Shown in pieces: positions 41,082-49,832 of a stretch of DNA of 64,000 bases. Position numbers and translations under genes: made by a program. Every line of letters starts with the position of its first letter. The stretch's first letter is position 1. Location: contig JAIXUD010000022.1 of the NCBI GenBank assembly GCA_027483645.1, positions 372,001 through 436,000 on the forward strand. The letters are read 5' to 3'. The notes below the pieces were generated by a model, which saw nothing but the letters and a program-made list of their open reading frames with translations, did not search any database and was not told where the DNA came from. The stretch is from Sphingobacteriales bacterium (GTDB lineage Bacteria; Bacteroidota; Bacteroidia; Chitinophagales; CAIOSU01).

Positions 41082-42884
41082 ATGAAACTAATACTACCTA
41101 TACTTACCTTTTTGTTCGTCATGGTGGCTTTGCCACTTTTGGCACAAACCATACCGGCCCCCACGCTGCAGTGCGTAGCTACCAATGAGCAGACAGGTGC
41201 TGTTGATATAACTTGGACGGCACCGCCGCTTGACCCTTGTGGCCCATTTACCCAATATGTGCTGCAAGGTTCTACCACTTCGGCTACTGGGCCATGGATA
41301 CAGGTAGCCCTTGTAAATAGCTATGGTACCACCACATTCAACCACACTGGTGCCAATGCCACTGTAGTAGATTGGTACTACCGCATTTTTATGGTACAGG
41401 GCTGTGGGGGTTCCGTTTCTGATACTTCGGCGGTATTGGCAGAGGAGATTTTGTTTACCCCAACCATTGACTACATTACGGTATTGCCTGGCGGCGGGGT
41501 GGAAATCAATTGGCAACAAAGCCCCAATGCAGCACCCGATGGGTTTGTGGTGCTATATATTGATGGAAGTACCGGTTTGGGCATCCGTATCGATTCCGTT
41601 CTAGGCTCAACTGCTACTACTTATACTGATGTATCGCAAGATGCGGGCGCCAGTGCGGTGGTATATGAGGTGAAAGCATTCAACTCTTGCGGAAACGAAA
41701 CCGCCAACAACCCCACGCATACTACCATTTATTTGGATGCCACGGTAGACCCTTGTGCGCAAGAGGTAAGCCTTTCCTTTAACCCATACCGCAACTGGCC
41801 TGGCGATACTGTGCTCACCTACCGCCTAGAAGTGGTGGTAGATGGCGGCACGCCCACTATTACCGATTTAGGCAACAACTACCCAACCAGCATTGCCCGG
41901 TATACGTATGTGTATGATATTGCCGGCCTTTCTGGCAACACTATTGAGTTCCGTTTGGTCGCAGAGCACCCCAATGGCACCTTTGAGTCGTCAAGCAACG
42001 CCATTAGTGCACCGTTGAATGCCTTGCAGTCCATCGCCTTTAACATGATCTGGAATGCCACGGTAAACCGTGATAGCACCATCAGCCTTAGTTGGATAGT
42101 GGACACCACTGCCGATATATCTTCTTATGTAATTACCCGCAGTGCCGACGGGGTTACCTATACAGGCATCGATACCATCCCTACCGTGTTGGGCTCACTA
42201 AATTATCTCAACGCCTATATTGATAGCAGCGTAGACGTGAATGCCAATAGCTGGTACTACCAAGTAATAGCACGAGATACTTGTGGTTTTAGCTTGGCTT
42301 CGTTGCCAGTGCGCACCATCTTCCTTGCTGCCGAGTTAGTGGGCGGGTTTAACGAGCTCAACTGGAACAATTACGAGCAAGACCAAACCTTCCTGCTCAA
42401 TACAGAGATCCTTAGGGCGCAGAGCAGCACTTTGGTACCTGTTGAAACGGTATTGCCAGCCGTAAACAATTACCAAGACCCGGTAGAAAGCGCCATTACT
42501 ACCGATGGTACCTTTTGTTACGTGATTAAAACGGAGTATCAATTTGTGGTGCCTAGCATGGGTATTTCGCGTGGGTTGGAAACCTTCTCGCAAGTGGCCT
42601 GTGTTGATTTGCCCCCGAAAATATTTATTCCCAACGCCTTTGTACCCGATGGCACCAACAAGACCTTTAAGCCGGTATTGCTATTCCCCCCAAAAGAGTA
42701 TAGCTTCTACGTGTTCGATCGCTGGGGCAAAGAGCTGTTCTTTACCGAGAACATCATTGCCGGTTGGAACGGCACCTACAATGGCGAACGCCTTCCCTTC
42801 GGCGGCTACGTATACGTAGTAAAGGCAGTAAGCCAAGCTGGCGAAGTGGTGGAAGAGAAAGGTGTGGTGGTGCTTGTGAGGTAG
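41082..42884 (+). CDS. Secreted fibronectin-III-like protein with T9SS type B (CHU_C) tail
   Basis: 600 residues. Signal peptide MKLILPILTFLFVMVALPLLAQ. Several fibronectin-type-III-like beta units follow (TNEQTGAVDITWTAPP; GGGVEINWQQSPNAAPDG; DSTISLSWIVDTTADIS). The C-terminus is the gliding-motility-associated CHU_C domain (KIFIPNAFVPDGTNKTFKPV, YSFYVFDRWGKELFF, GWNGTYNGERLPFGGYVYVVK), the T9SS type B sorting signal. This is the only type B tail in the window. It begins eight bases after the M16 pair, so it may be in their operon, though a functional link is not evident. Confidence 0.9.
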   Translation: MKLILPILTFLFVMVALPLLAQTIPAPTLQCVATNEQTGAVDITWTAPPLDPCGPFTQYVLQGSTTSATGPWIQVALVNSYGTTTFNHTGANATVVDWYYRIFMVQGCGGSVSDTSAVLAEEILFTPTIDYITVLPGGGVEINWQQSPNAAPDGFVVLYIDGSTGLGIRIDSVLGSTATTYTDVSQDAGASAVVYEVKAFNSCGNETANNPTHTTIYLDATVDPCAQEVSLSFNPYRNWPGDTVLTYRLEVVVDGGTPTITDLGNNYPTSIARYTYVYDIAGLSGNTIEFRLVAEHPNGTFESSSNAISAPLNALQSIAFNMIWNATVNRDSTISLSWIVDTTADISSYVITRSADGVTYTGIDTIPTVLGSLNYLNAYIDSSVDVNANSWYYQVIARDTCGFSLASLPVRTIFLAAELVGGFNELNWNNYEQDQTFLLNTEILRAQSSTLVPVETVLPAVNNYQDPVESAITTDGTFCYVIKTEYQFVVPSMGISRGLETFSQVACVDLPPKIFIPNAFVPDGTNKTFKPVLLFPPKEYSFYVFDRWGKELFFTENIIAGWNGTYNGERLPFGGYVYVVKAVSQAGEVVEEKGVVVLVR

Positions 42885-42898
42885 TGCTTTTTTTCTGT

Positions 42899-42930
42899 AT
42901 CAGAATTACGCTAAATAGCGTAATCCTGAT
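42899..42930. repeat. Dyad symmetry between the CHU_C gene and a lipoprotein gene
   Basis: Arms atcag-a-attacgct and agcgtaat-c-ctgat around aaat form a 13-bp stem with one mismatch. A T-run precedes rather than follows it on the plus strand, so it is not a normal terminator here; it could be an operator or an RNA hairpin. Confidence 0.55.
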
Positions 42931-42991
42931 TCTAACAATTCCCACAACTATTTCCTATATTAGCATAAACACACCTAACCCGCTAAACACC

Positions 42992-43453
42992 ATGAGAAAC
43001 ATCGCTATCCTTGCCCTTGGGGCTATTATTACCCTTGCGCTATATACTGGCTGCGTAAAGCTGCAGAATAAAGTGATTATGAAAGGCGAATGGGAGCTGG
43101 TAAACTTTCAACTGGAAAACTCACCTGACAACTTAATGGAGGGCATTTTGCAGGGTTACAATCAGCCACCTGGTTGCTGCAAGTACATGATTGATTTTCA
43201 AGATGGGGATAAAGTCGTTGGCACTTACTATGTAAATGATACCATTAGTTATACGGTAGAGGGGAATTGGAGCTTAGATGACAAGAGCGAACTGTATATT
43301 AAGTTGGATGATTATGTAGATGGACTATTCACAATTGACCGGCAGAGCCGCCGGGAGTATCAGTTAAAGTCAGACAAAAATTTAATTGAGTTGTTACCGG
43401 GCAGCCCATTTGAGACACCTACCACACTTGATATTAGGCGTAGGGATATCTAA
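42992..43453 (+). CDS. Small lipoprotein, lipocalin-like
   Basis: 153 residues. The ATG at 42992 begins a lipoprotein signal peptide (MRNIAILALGAIITLALYTGC, lipobox YTGC). The mature part (MKGEWELVNFQLENSPDNL, CCKYMIDFQDGDKVVGTYYV, SYTVEGNWSLDDKSELYIKL) has the beta-strand pattern of the lipocalin-like Bacteroidota lipoproteins, with GEWELV as the usual first strand. Function unknown. It follows the T9SS type B gene by 107 bases containing a dyad, and is probably transcribed separately. Confidence 0.82.
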   Translation: MRNIAILALGAIITLALYTGCVKLQNKVIMKGEWELVNFQLENSPDNLMEGILQGYNQPPGCCKYMIDFQDGDKVVGTYYVNDTISYTVEGNWSLDDKSELYIKLDDYVDGLFTIDRQSRREYQLKSDKNLIELLPGSPFETPTTLDIRRRDI

Positions 43454-43610
43454 TCAAATCATTTTAGAATAATTGATGCCCAAGGCAGTTCTGTTGTCCC
43501 TAGCAATATACTTGCAAAGCACTTAATTTTGGTTGGTGTCAAGTTCACAATAATGATGTCGAGTGTCAGTAGGTGCAATCTTTATGATGTTTGCCGCATT
43601 GGTAAAGTTG

Positions 43611-43654
43611 AAAAAGGAAAGTGCCCGAAACCAATTTCGGGCACTTTCCTTTTT
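43611..43654. terminator. Strong bidirectional-type terminator
   Basis: A perfect 20-bp stem (43611-43630 with 43635-43654) with a ccaa loop, beginning with five A and ending with five T, so it can act in both directions. It separates the small lipoprotein gene from the photolyase-type gene. Confidence 0.9.
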
Positions 43655-43740
43655 ACAAACTTTAAACCCTTTTGGCTGTTACCATTTACAAAGCAGCTTA
43701 TCGCTTGGCAACATCCTAAACTGCGCACTGATAACTACCA

Positions 43741-45033
43741 ATGATGAAAGGAATAGTATGGTTTCGAAATGATTTGCGTGTGCATGATAACGAAAGCCTG
43801 CTGCAAGCCACCCAGGACAATAGTGAGGTAGTATGTGTGTACTGCATTGACCCGAGGTGGTTTGCTGAAACGCCATTCGGGTTTTCCAAAACCGGCCCTT
43901 ATCGCGCTCAATTTTTGCTTGAAAGCCTTCACGATTTAAGGCAAAACCTACAAAGCCTTGGCGGTGATTTATTGGTAACCTTGGGTGAGCCCGAAACGGT
44001 TGTTATTGAGCTGATTGCCTTACACGGCATCAACAACCTATACTACCAACTCGAAGCGGGCACCGAGGAGGCCTCAACAGAGCAGGCCATTGTGGACTAT
44101 TGCAATGCAAAAAACATAGCGGTACACACCAGCCATGGCGCAACGCTGTACCACATGCATGACATACCCTTTGCGCTGGATGAATTGCCCCACATTTACA
44201 CCAACTATCGTAAAGCGACCGAGCAAAAGAGTAGGGTAAGGCCGCTGTTGCCAACGCCTATTGCTATTTATACAGTAACTAATGTAGCAAGCAACCCTAT
44301 ACCTACGTTGGCCCAGTTGGGCCTAGCAACACCAGAAACTGACCCAAGGGCAGCAATGGTTTTTACAGGGGGCGAAACCGCGGCATTGCAAAGGCTACAT
44401 CATTACCTGTGGGGCACCGAGGCTCTTAAAACCTATAAAGAAACCCGCAACGGCCTGTTGGGTGCCGATTACTCTTCCAAGTTTTCCCCGTGGTTGGCAT
44501 TGGGCTGTCTTTCGGCTCGGCAGATATATTGGGAGGTGCAGGCCTTTGAACAACAGCGCATCAAAAACGACTCTACCTACTGGCTTGTATTTGAATTGAT
44601 TTGGCGCGACTATTTCCGCTTTGTGGCCTTACGCTATGGTGCCGTGCTTTTTCAAAAAGGGGGCATACGCCAGCAGCCAGGTGCTTGGCATACCTTGCCT
44701 AAGGTGTTCAATGCCTGGAGACTCGGCAATACGGGAGTCGACTTTGTGGATGCCAACATGCGCGAACTGCTTTACACAGGGTTTATGAGCAACCGGGGTA
44801 GGCAAAATGTGGCCAGTTACTTGGTGAAAGACCTAAAATTGGATTGGCGCTATGGTGCCGCATGGTTTGAGCACTGCCTTATTGATTATGATGTGGCCAG
44901 CAACTATGGCAACTGGAACTATATAGCGGGTATTGGCAACGACCCGCGCGACGACCGCTACTTCAACATTGCCACCCAAGTTGCCAAATACGATCCAAAA
45001 GGCCAGTACATGCACCATTGGCTGTATTCGTAA
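43741..45033 (+). CDS. Cryptochrome/photolyase, DASH family
   Basis: FAD-binding photolyase-family protein of 430 residues. The N-terminal alpha/beta domain MKGIVWFRNDLRVHDNESL and SLGGDLLVTLGEPE is followed by the FAD-binding region (YKETRNGLLGADYSSKFSPWLALGCLSARQIYWEVQAFE, split in the usual way), then ELIWRDYFRFVALRYG and MRELLYTGFMSNRGRQNVASYLVKDL with the DASH-typical GMSNRGRQNVASYL-like motif. DASH proteins repair cyclobutane dimers in single-stranded DNA and some signal. The first two codons are both ATG; the second (43744) is an equal choice. It stands as its own unit after a strong terminator. Confidence 0.93.
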   Translation: MMKGIVWFRNDLRVHDNESLLQATQDNSEVVCVYCIDPRWFAETPFGFSKTGPYRAQFLLESLHDLRQNLQSLGGDLLVTLGEPETVVIELIALHGINNLYYQLEAGTEEASTEQAIVDYCNAKNIAVHTSHGATLYHMHDIPFALDELPHIYTNYRKATEQKSRVRPLLPTPIAIYTVTNVASNPIPTLAQLGLATPETDPRAAMVFTGGETAALQRLHHYLWGTEALKTYKETRNGLLGADYSSKFSPWLALGCLSARQIYWEVQAFEQQRIKNDSTYWLVFELIWRDYFRFVALRYGAVLFQKGGIRQQPGAWHTLPKVFNAWRLGNTGVDFVDANMRELLYTGFMSNRGRQNVASYLVKDLKLDWRYGAAWFEHCLIDYDVASNYGNWNYIAGIGNDPRDDRYFNIATQVAKYDPKGQYMHHWLYS

Positions 45034-45101
45034 CAATATTGCTCTCCTCTGCACGTCGTTTACCATAATTTATCCTAATTTGTAGCCTTCAAACCACCTA
45101 C

Positions 45102-46124
45102 ATGAAAGCTTATTACTTGGTACGCAACGGCGCTGCCGACAAAGCCTTTGAACTACGCGGTTTGCCTGACCTTAAACCCAAAGCGGGCGAAGTGTTGATT
45201 CTATCGGAAGCGTTCGGGCTAAACTTTGCTGATGTAATGGCGCGCATGGGCTTGTACCAAGATGCACCACCGCTGCCAGCAGTACTTGGCTACGAAAATG
45301 TGGGTAGGATATCTGCCGTGGGCGAAGGGGTAGCCACCCTAAAAGTAGGCCAGCGCGTGGTTGCGCTCACGCGTTTCGGGGGCTATGCGCAGGCGGCCAT
45401 TGCCGATGCCCGTGCCACCATGCCGATACCCGAGGATATGGATGCTGGTGTTGCTACAGCGCTTGCCACCCAGTATGCTACCGCTTGGTATGCTGCCGAA
45501 GAAGTGGTGCGCCTTCATGAGGGTGACCGTGTGCTGATACATGCCGCTGCCGGTGGGGTAGGGGTGGCCCTTACGCAAATGGCCAAGCGCCATGGCGCCA
45601 TTGTGCTTGGTACCGCTGGTAGCGACGAGAAGCTGAAATTCCTTAAAGAGCAGGGCGTGGACTACCCTATAAACTACCGCAAGGTTGATTTCGCCAAGGA
45701 GATTACCAGGTTGGGTTTTGATAAGAAGCTCGATGTAGTATATGACCCTATTGGTGGTAGCTCGTTTAAAAAAGGGTTTAAGCTATTGAATGCCGGTGGC
45801 CGCCTAGTGGGCTACGGTGCTAGTAGCATGACCGAGGCAAAGGGCAATATATTTAAGACCATTGGCGTAGCCACTGGCTTTGGTTTTTGGAGCCCTATTG
45901 AGTTGCTTACCAGTTCGAAATCGATGCTGGGCATTAATATGCTGCGCATAGCCGATAACAATCCCGAGATATTGGGCCGCTGCATTAAGAAGGTGGTAGA
46001 ACTCACCGAATCTGGCGAATTGAAGCCGGTAGTTGGCAAAACTTTCCAACACCATCAATTGGCCGAAGCACACGAATACCTAGCCAGTAGGCAAAGTATT
46101 GGAAAGGTAGTGGTGCTGTGGTAA
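45102..46124 (+). CDS. Zinc-independent quinone oxidoreductase/VAT1-like MDR protein
   Basis: Medium-chain dehydrogenase/reductase of 340 residues. It has the GroES-like N-terminus (EVLILSEAFGLNFADVMARMGLY), then LGYENVGRISAVGEGV and the NADPH-binding Rossmann part (VLIHAAAGGVGVALTQMAKRHGA, GTAGSDEKLKFLKEQGVDY, DVVYDPIGGSSFKKGFKLL). The structural-zinc Cys cluster of true alcohol dehydrogenases is absent, which points to the quinone oxidoreductase/synaptic-vesicle VAT1 branch. It probably reduces quinones or enones; physiological substrate unknown. It is separated by 247 bases from the ribosomal operon. Confidence 0.9.
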   Translation: MKAYYLVRNGAADKAFELRGLPDLKPKAGEVLILSEAFGLNFADVMARMGLYQDAPPLPAVLGYENVGRISAVGEGVATLKVGQRVVALTRFGGYAQAAIADARATMPIPEDMDAGVATALATQYATAWYAAEEVVRLHEGDRVLIHAAAGGVGVALTQMAKRHGAIVLGTAGSDEKLKFLKEQGVDYPINYRKVDFAKEITRLGFDKKLDVVYDPIGGSSFKKGFKLLNAGGRLVGYGASSMTEAKGNIFKTIGVATGFGFWSPIELLTSSKSMLGINMLRIADNNPEILGRCIKKVVELTESGELKPVVGKTFQHHQLAEAHEYLASRQSIGKVVVLW

Positions 46125-46307
46125 TATAGGTGCTCATTTTAAGCTTCCTTCCAAACCCTAATTAGCTTGAGCAATTGTATCTAATTGTCGGCCAGCTTTT
46201 GCGCAACTTAGGCATAGCTTATCACCATTATGAGTTTACGAAAAGACAAAATTCGCCCTCATTATCAATTAATTGCGTATTTTCGCCCCATTATTAATAT
46301 CCCGTGC

Positions 46308-46338
46308 TTGCTTTTACAAAACCCTTTGAATATCTTTG
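46308..46338 (+). promoter_or_regulatory. Promoter of the rplM-rpsI-rpsB-tsf operon
   Basis: ttg at 46308-46310, a 20-base spacer and TATCTTTG at 46331-46338, an exact match to the Bacteroidota -33/-7 pattern (TAnnTTTG). The predicted leader before the GTG at 46372 is about 30 bases. Confidence 0.75.
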
Positions 46339-46371
46339 CATTCCTTTTTGAGACAAAATAAAACACGCATA

Positions 46372-46818
46372 GTGAATACTTTAAGTTACAAAACCAAGTC
46401 AGCTACTAACGAGACGGTTGTACGTCAATGGTTCGTTATCGATGCAGAAGGTGTAGTCTTGGGCCGTTTGGCTACCAAGGTTGCTTCCATTTTGCGCGGT
46501 AAGCACAAGCCTAGCTACACTCCCAATATCGATACTGGTGATAACATCATTATATTGAACTCTGACAAGGTAGTGCTTAGCGGCACTAAAATGGAAGACA
46601 AGCAGTATATTCACCACACTGGCTACCCTGGTGGCCAACGTAGCTTGAGCGCTAAGGCCCTAAATGCCAAAAACCCTCAAGCACTGGTAGAGATTGCCGT
46701 GCGCGGTATGTTGCCTAAAACCAAACTAGGCCGTGCCATGTTCAGCAAACTATTTGTATATGCAGAAGGTGAGCACCCGCACGCTGCACAAAAACCTCAA
46801 ACTTTAACAATAGATTAA
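46372..46818 (+). CDS. rplM: 50S ribosomal protein L13
   Basis: 148-residue L13 of the large ribosomal subunit. The start is a GTG at 46372 ([20 protein letters not shown]), which gives the Bacteroidota-type N-terminus; the open frame extends upstream but into the promoter region. Conserved segments are [53 protein letters not shown] and [14 protein letters not shown]. It is the first gene of the operon, with rpsI one base after its stop, so translation is coupled. Confidence 0.97.
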   Translation: MNTLSYKTKSATNETVVRQWFVIDAEGVVLGRLATKVASILRGKHKPSYTPNIDTGDNIIILNSDKVVLSGTKMEDKQYIHHTGYPGGQRSLSAKALNAKNPQALVEIAVRGMLPKTKLGRAMFSKLFVYAEGEHPHAAQKPQTLTID

Positions 46819-46819
46819 T

Positions 46820-47206
46820 ATGAGCACTAATATCGGACTTGGCCGTCGGAAAGCTGCAATTGCCCGCATCATCATTACCAAGGGTACTGGCGCTATTGTG
46901 GTAAACGGTAAAGATTACAAAGAATACTTTAGCGTGAACCACCTTCGTACCAAAGTGGAGCAACCGCTTAACCTACTAGGCCTTGCCAATGAGTTTGACG
47001 TTCGTGTCAACGTAAAAGGCGGCGGAGTTATGGGCCAAGCAGATGCTGTGAAACTAGGCATCGCACGTGCTTTGGTTGACCTAAACCCTGATTACAAGCC
47101 AAAGTTGAAGGCTGAGCACCTGATGACCCGCGATTCACGCGTTGTGGAACGTAAGAAGCCAGGTTTGCGCAAAGCCCGTAAACGTGCACAGTTTAGCAAA
47201 CGTTAA
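46820..47206 (+). CDS. rpsI: 30S ribosomal protein S9
   Basis: 128-residue S9 of the small subunit head. Signature segments are GLGRRKAAIARIIITKGTG, LNLLGLANEFDVRVNVKGGG, GQADAVKLGIARALVDLNP and the tail RKKPGLRKARKRAQFSKR, whose last Arg contacts P-site tRNA in known ribosomes. It begins directly after rplM and is followed by rpsB 28 bases later. The gene order L13-S9-S2-EF-Ts is normal in Bacteroidota. Confidence 0.98.
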   Translation: MSTNIGLGRRKAAIARIIITKGTGAIVVNGKDYKEYFSVNHLRTKVEQPLNLLGLANEFDVRVNVKGGGVMGQADAVKLGIARALVDLNPDYKPKLKAEHLMTRDSRVVERKKPGLRKARKRAQFSKR

Positions 47207-47234
47207 TCACCGAATCTCCCATATCAATATCAAT

Positions 47235-48170
47235 ATGCAAGAAATTACCCATAAGCAGTTGTTGGAGGCCGGCGTACACTTCGGTCACCTAAAAAAGAAG
47301 TGGAACCCGAAGATGTTGCCTTATATCTTCATGGAGAAGAAAGGTATCCACATCATCGACCTTTACAAAACGCACGCCAAGCTACAAGAGGCGGCCAACG
47401 CTTTGAAGAGCATTGCCCGTAGTGGTAAAAAGATTCTTTTTGTTGCTACCAAGAAGCAAGCAAAAGAAGTGGTGAAAGCCTGTGCGCTTCGTGCAAACAT
47501 GCCTTTCGTTACAGAGCGTTGGTTGGGCGGCATGCTTACCAACTTCGCTACCATCCGCAAGAGCATTAAGAAATTGCAGAGCATCGATAAGATGTTGAAC
47601 GAAGGCAGCGAGAACATTACCAAAAAAGAACGTTTGGTATTGCAGCGCGAAAAGGAGAAACTGGAGAAAATCCTCGGTGGTATCGCTCAGTTGAACCGTA
47701 TCCCTGCCGCTATTTTCATCGTTGACATCAGCCATGAGCATATTGCTTTGGCAGAGGCTTCTAAACTGAACGTTACTACTTTCGGTATAGTTGATACCAA
47801 CTCTGATCCTACCCAAGTAGACTTCGCTATACCAGCGAACGACGATGCCAGCAAATCAGTTGCTATCATTGCCGAATACCTTACAGAGGCTATCATTGAA
47901 GGCTTGAACGATCGCAAGACCGATAAGGACGAAATGGAAGCTGGTAAATACGCTGATGATGATGATGAGGAGCGTGGAAGCCGCTTACGCATCGACGACG
48001 AAGAAGATCGTAACAAGCGTAGCGCTGGCGACAATGCTGGTGGCCCACGTAAGCGCAGCAACGGCCCTGGTGGCGGTTCTGGCGGCCCGGGTGGTGCTTC
48101 TAGTCGCTCACGCAAGCCTGCTGGTGGCCCTGGTGCCGGCGGTGGCCAAGGTGGACCAAGGAAACGTTAA
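47235..48170 (+). CDS. rpsB: 30S ribosomal protein S2 with a long charged Gly-rich C-terminal extension
   Basis: The start at 47235 gives the canonical MQEITHKQLLEAGVHFGHLK. The core through IAEYLTEAIIEGLNDRKTD (about residue 235) is normal S2. About 75 further residues follow: an acidic part (YADDDDEERGSRLRIDDEED), then a basic Gly/Pro/Arg-rich part (NAGGPRKRSNGPGGGSGGPG and SRSRKPAGGPGAGGGQGGPR, ending KR). Ordinary S2 proteins end soon after the core, so this tail is unusual in length and looks like an RGG-type RNA-binding extension. S2 sits at the mRNA exit side near S1, so the tail might contact mRNA; that is inference. Confidence 0.97.
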   Translation: MQEITHKQLLEAGVHFGHLKKKWNPKMLPYIFMEKKGIHIIDLYKTHAKLQEAANALKSIARSGKKILFVATKKQAKEVVKACALRANMPFVTERWLGGMLTNFATIRKSIKKLQSIDKMLNEGSENITKKERLVLQREKEKLEKILGGIAQLNRIPAAIFIVDISHEHIALAEASKLNVTTFGIVDTNSDPTQVDFAIPANDDASKSVAIIAEYLTEAIIEGLNDRKTDKDEMEAGKYADDDDEERGSRLRIDDEEDRNKRSAGDNAGGPRKRSNGPGGGSGGPGGASSRSRKPAGGPGAGGGQGGPRKR

Positions 48171-48200
48171 TTAAAAGAACCATTACAATTTACACATACC

Positions 48201-49034
48201 ATGGGAGTTACAGCTTCTGAAGTAAATGAGTTAAGGCAAAAGACCGGTGCCGGTTTGATGGATTGCAAAAAAGCCCTTACCGAAGCAAACGGTGACCTTG
48301 AAGCAGCAATCGACATCCTGCGCAAGAAAGGCCAAAAGGTTTCTGCCCTGCGTGCTGGTAAAGCAGCTAGCGAAGGTGCAGTAGTAGCAGTTACTACTGC
48401 CGACGGCAAAACAGGTGTAGTTATCAAATTGAGCAGCGAGACCGACTTCGTTTCTAAAAATGAAGAGTTCGTAAGCTTTGCTAATAAAATCGCCCAATTG
48501 GCTATCGAAAATCAGCCTGCTGATTTGGAAGCTTTGAAAGCCTTGCCATACGAGGGTAGCTTAACCCTTGGCGAAAAGGTTTTGGATATGGTCGGCAAAA
48601 TCAACGAGAACATCCAAATTACCGATTACGAGAAAGTGACTGGTGCAGGTGTGGTAGCCTACAACCACGCTGGTAACAAAATCGGTGTATTGGTTGAGCT
48701 TAGCTTGCCTGCTACTGCTGAAGCTGCTGCTATTGGTAAAGATGTTGCTATGCAAATTGCCGCAATGTCTCCAGTATCGGTTGATGCTTCTTCGGTTGAC
48801 CCTAGCGTAATTGAGCGTGAGTTGGCCATCGGCCGCGACAAAGCTCTTGCTGAAGGCAAACCAGAGAACATGGTTGACAAAATTGCCCAAGGTAACTTGC
48901 AGAAGTTCTATAAAGAGAACACTTTGCTGGCCCAGCAGTTTGTAAAAGACGGTAGCAAAACCGTTGAGCAAGCTTTGAAAGCGGTAAACAAAGACTTGAG
49001 CGTGAAAAACTTTAAGCGTGTAGCTTTGGGTTAA
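48201..49034 (+). CDS. tsf: Elongation factor Ts
   Basis: Nucleotide-exchange factor for EF-Tu, 277 residues. The start MGVTASEVNELRQKTGAGLM is canonical, with DCKKALTEANGDLEAAIDIL, KLSSETDFVSKNEEF and DVAMQIAAMSPV. It follows rpsB by 30 bases and ends the operon at a strong terminator (49066-49099), after which pyrH has its own promoter. Confidence 0.98.
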   Translation: MGVTASEVNELRQKTGAGLMDCKKALTEANGDLEAAIDILRKKGQKVSALRAGKAASEGAVVAVTTADGKTGVVIKLSSETDFVSKNEEFVSFANKIAQLAIENQPADLEALKALPYEGSLTLGEKVLDMVGKINENIQITDYEKVTGAGVVAYNHAGNKIGVLVELSLPATAEAAAIGKDVAMQIAAMSPVSVDASSVDPSVIERELAIGRDKALAEGKPENMVDKIAQGNLQKFYKENTLLAQQFVKDGSKTVEQALKAVNKDLSVKNFKRVALG

Positions 49035-49065
49035 TTGCCTAAGAAGTTCTATAACTGATGATATG

Positions 49066-49099
49066 AAGAGAGAACGCCCTTGCGTTCTCTCTTTTTTTT
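49066..49099 (+). terminator. Terminator after tsf
   Basis: 11-bp perfect stem agagagaacgc/gcgttctctct (49067-49077 with 49082-49092), 4-base loop, then eight T. Confidence 0.93.
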
Positions 49100-49109
49100 G
49101 GTACATTTG
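49080..49109 (+). promoter_or_regulatory. pyrH promoter overlapping the tsf terminator
   Basis: ttg at 49080-49082, a 19-base spacer and TACATTTG at 49102-49109. The -33 region lies within the terminator hairpin. The -7 box ends only six bases before the pyrH ATG at 49116, predicting a leaderless or nearly leaderless mRNA. Confidence 0.7.
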
Positions 49110-49115
49110 CACCCG

Positions 49116-49823
49116 ATGAAATACAAACGGATACTCCTGAAGTTAAGTGGCGAAGCGTTAATGGGCGATAAACAATATGGTATCGACCCGGTACGCATCC
49201 AGCAGTATGCTAGCGAAATAAAAACCGCTATTGAATCGGGTGCAGAGGTAGCCATTGTTATTGGTGGGGGCAACATTTTCCGCGGCCTGCAAGCTGCCGA
49301 CAACGGCATAGAGCGTGCGCAGGGCGATTATATGGGCATGTTGGCTACCGTTATCAACGGCATGGCACTGCAAAGCGCATTGGAAGGGTTGGGGCTGTTT
49401 ACCCGTTTGATGAGCGCCATTAAAATGGAGCAAATCTGTGAGCCTTACATCCGCCGCCGCGCCATGAGGCACTTGGAAAAGGGCCGTGTGGTTATTTTTG
49501 GCGCCGGTACCGGCAACCCTTACTTTACTACCGATACCGCAGCCAGCTTGCGTGCGATTGAGATTGAGGCCGATGTTATTTTGAAAGGCACCCGAGTGGA
49601 TGGCATTTACACGGCCGACCCTGAGAAGGACGTGAACGCAGTGAAGTACGATACCATTTCCTTCCATGAGGTATATAGCCAAGGTCTCAATATTATGGAC
49701 CTTACGGCGTTTACCCTTTGCAAAGAGAATTCATTGCCGATTGTGGTATTTGACATGAATAAACCCGGCAACTTGCAGCGCATTTTGCAAGGTGAAGCTA
49801 TAGGAACACTCGTATCCAACTAA
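49116..49823 (+). CDS. pyrH: UMP kinase
   Basis: Phosphorylates UMP to UDP in pyrimidine synthesis. The ATG at 49116 gives [20 protein letters not shown], the canonical start; the frame extends further upstream but through the terminator of tsf. Conserved segments are [29 protein letters not shown] and [19 protein letters not shown]. At 235 residues it is complete. frr follows after nine bases. Confidence 0.97.
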   Translation: MKYKRILLKLSGEALMGDKQYGIDPVRIQQYASEIKTAIESGAEVAIVIGGGNIFRGLQAADNGIERAQGDYMGMLATVINGMALQSALEGLGLFTRLMSAIKMEQICEPYIRRRAMRHLEKGRVVIFGAGTGNPYFTTDTAASLRAIEIEADVILKGTRVDGIYTADPEKDVNAVKYDTISFHEVYSQGLNIMDLTAFTLCKENSLPIVVFDMNKPGNLQRILQGEAIGTLVSN

Positions 49824-49832
49824 ACCGATACT

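Noticed and set aside
42899-42930. Dyad considered as a terminator of the T9SS type B gene
   Set aside because: The T-run lies before the hairpin on the transcribed strand, not after it.
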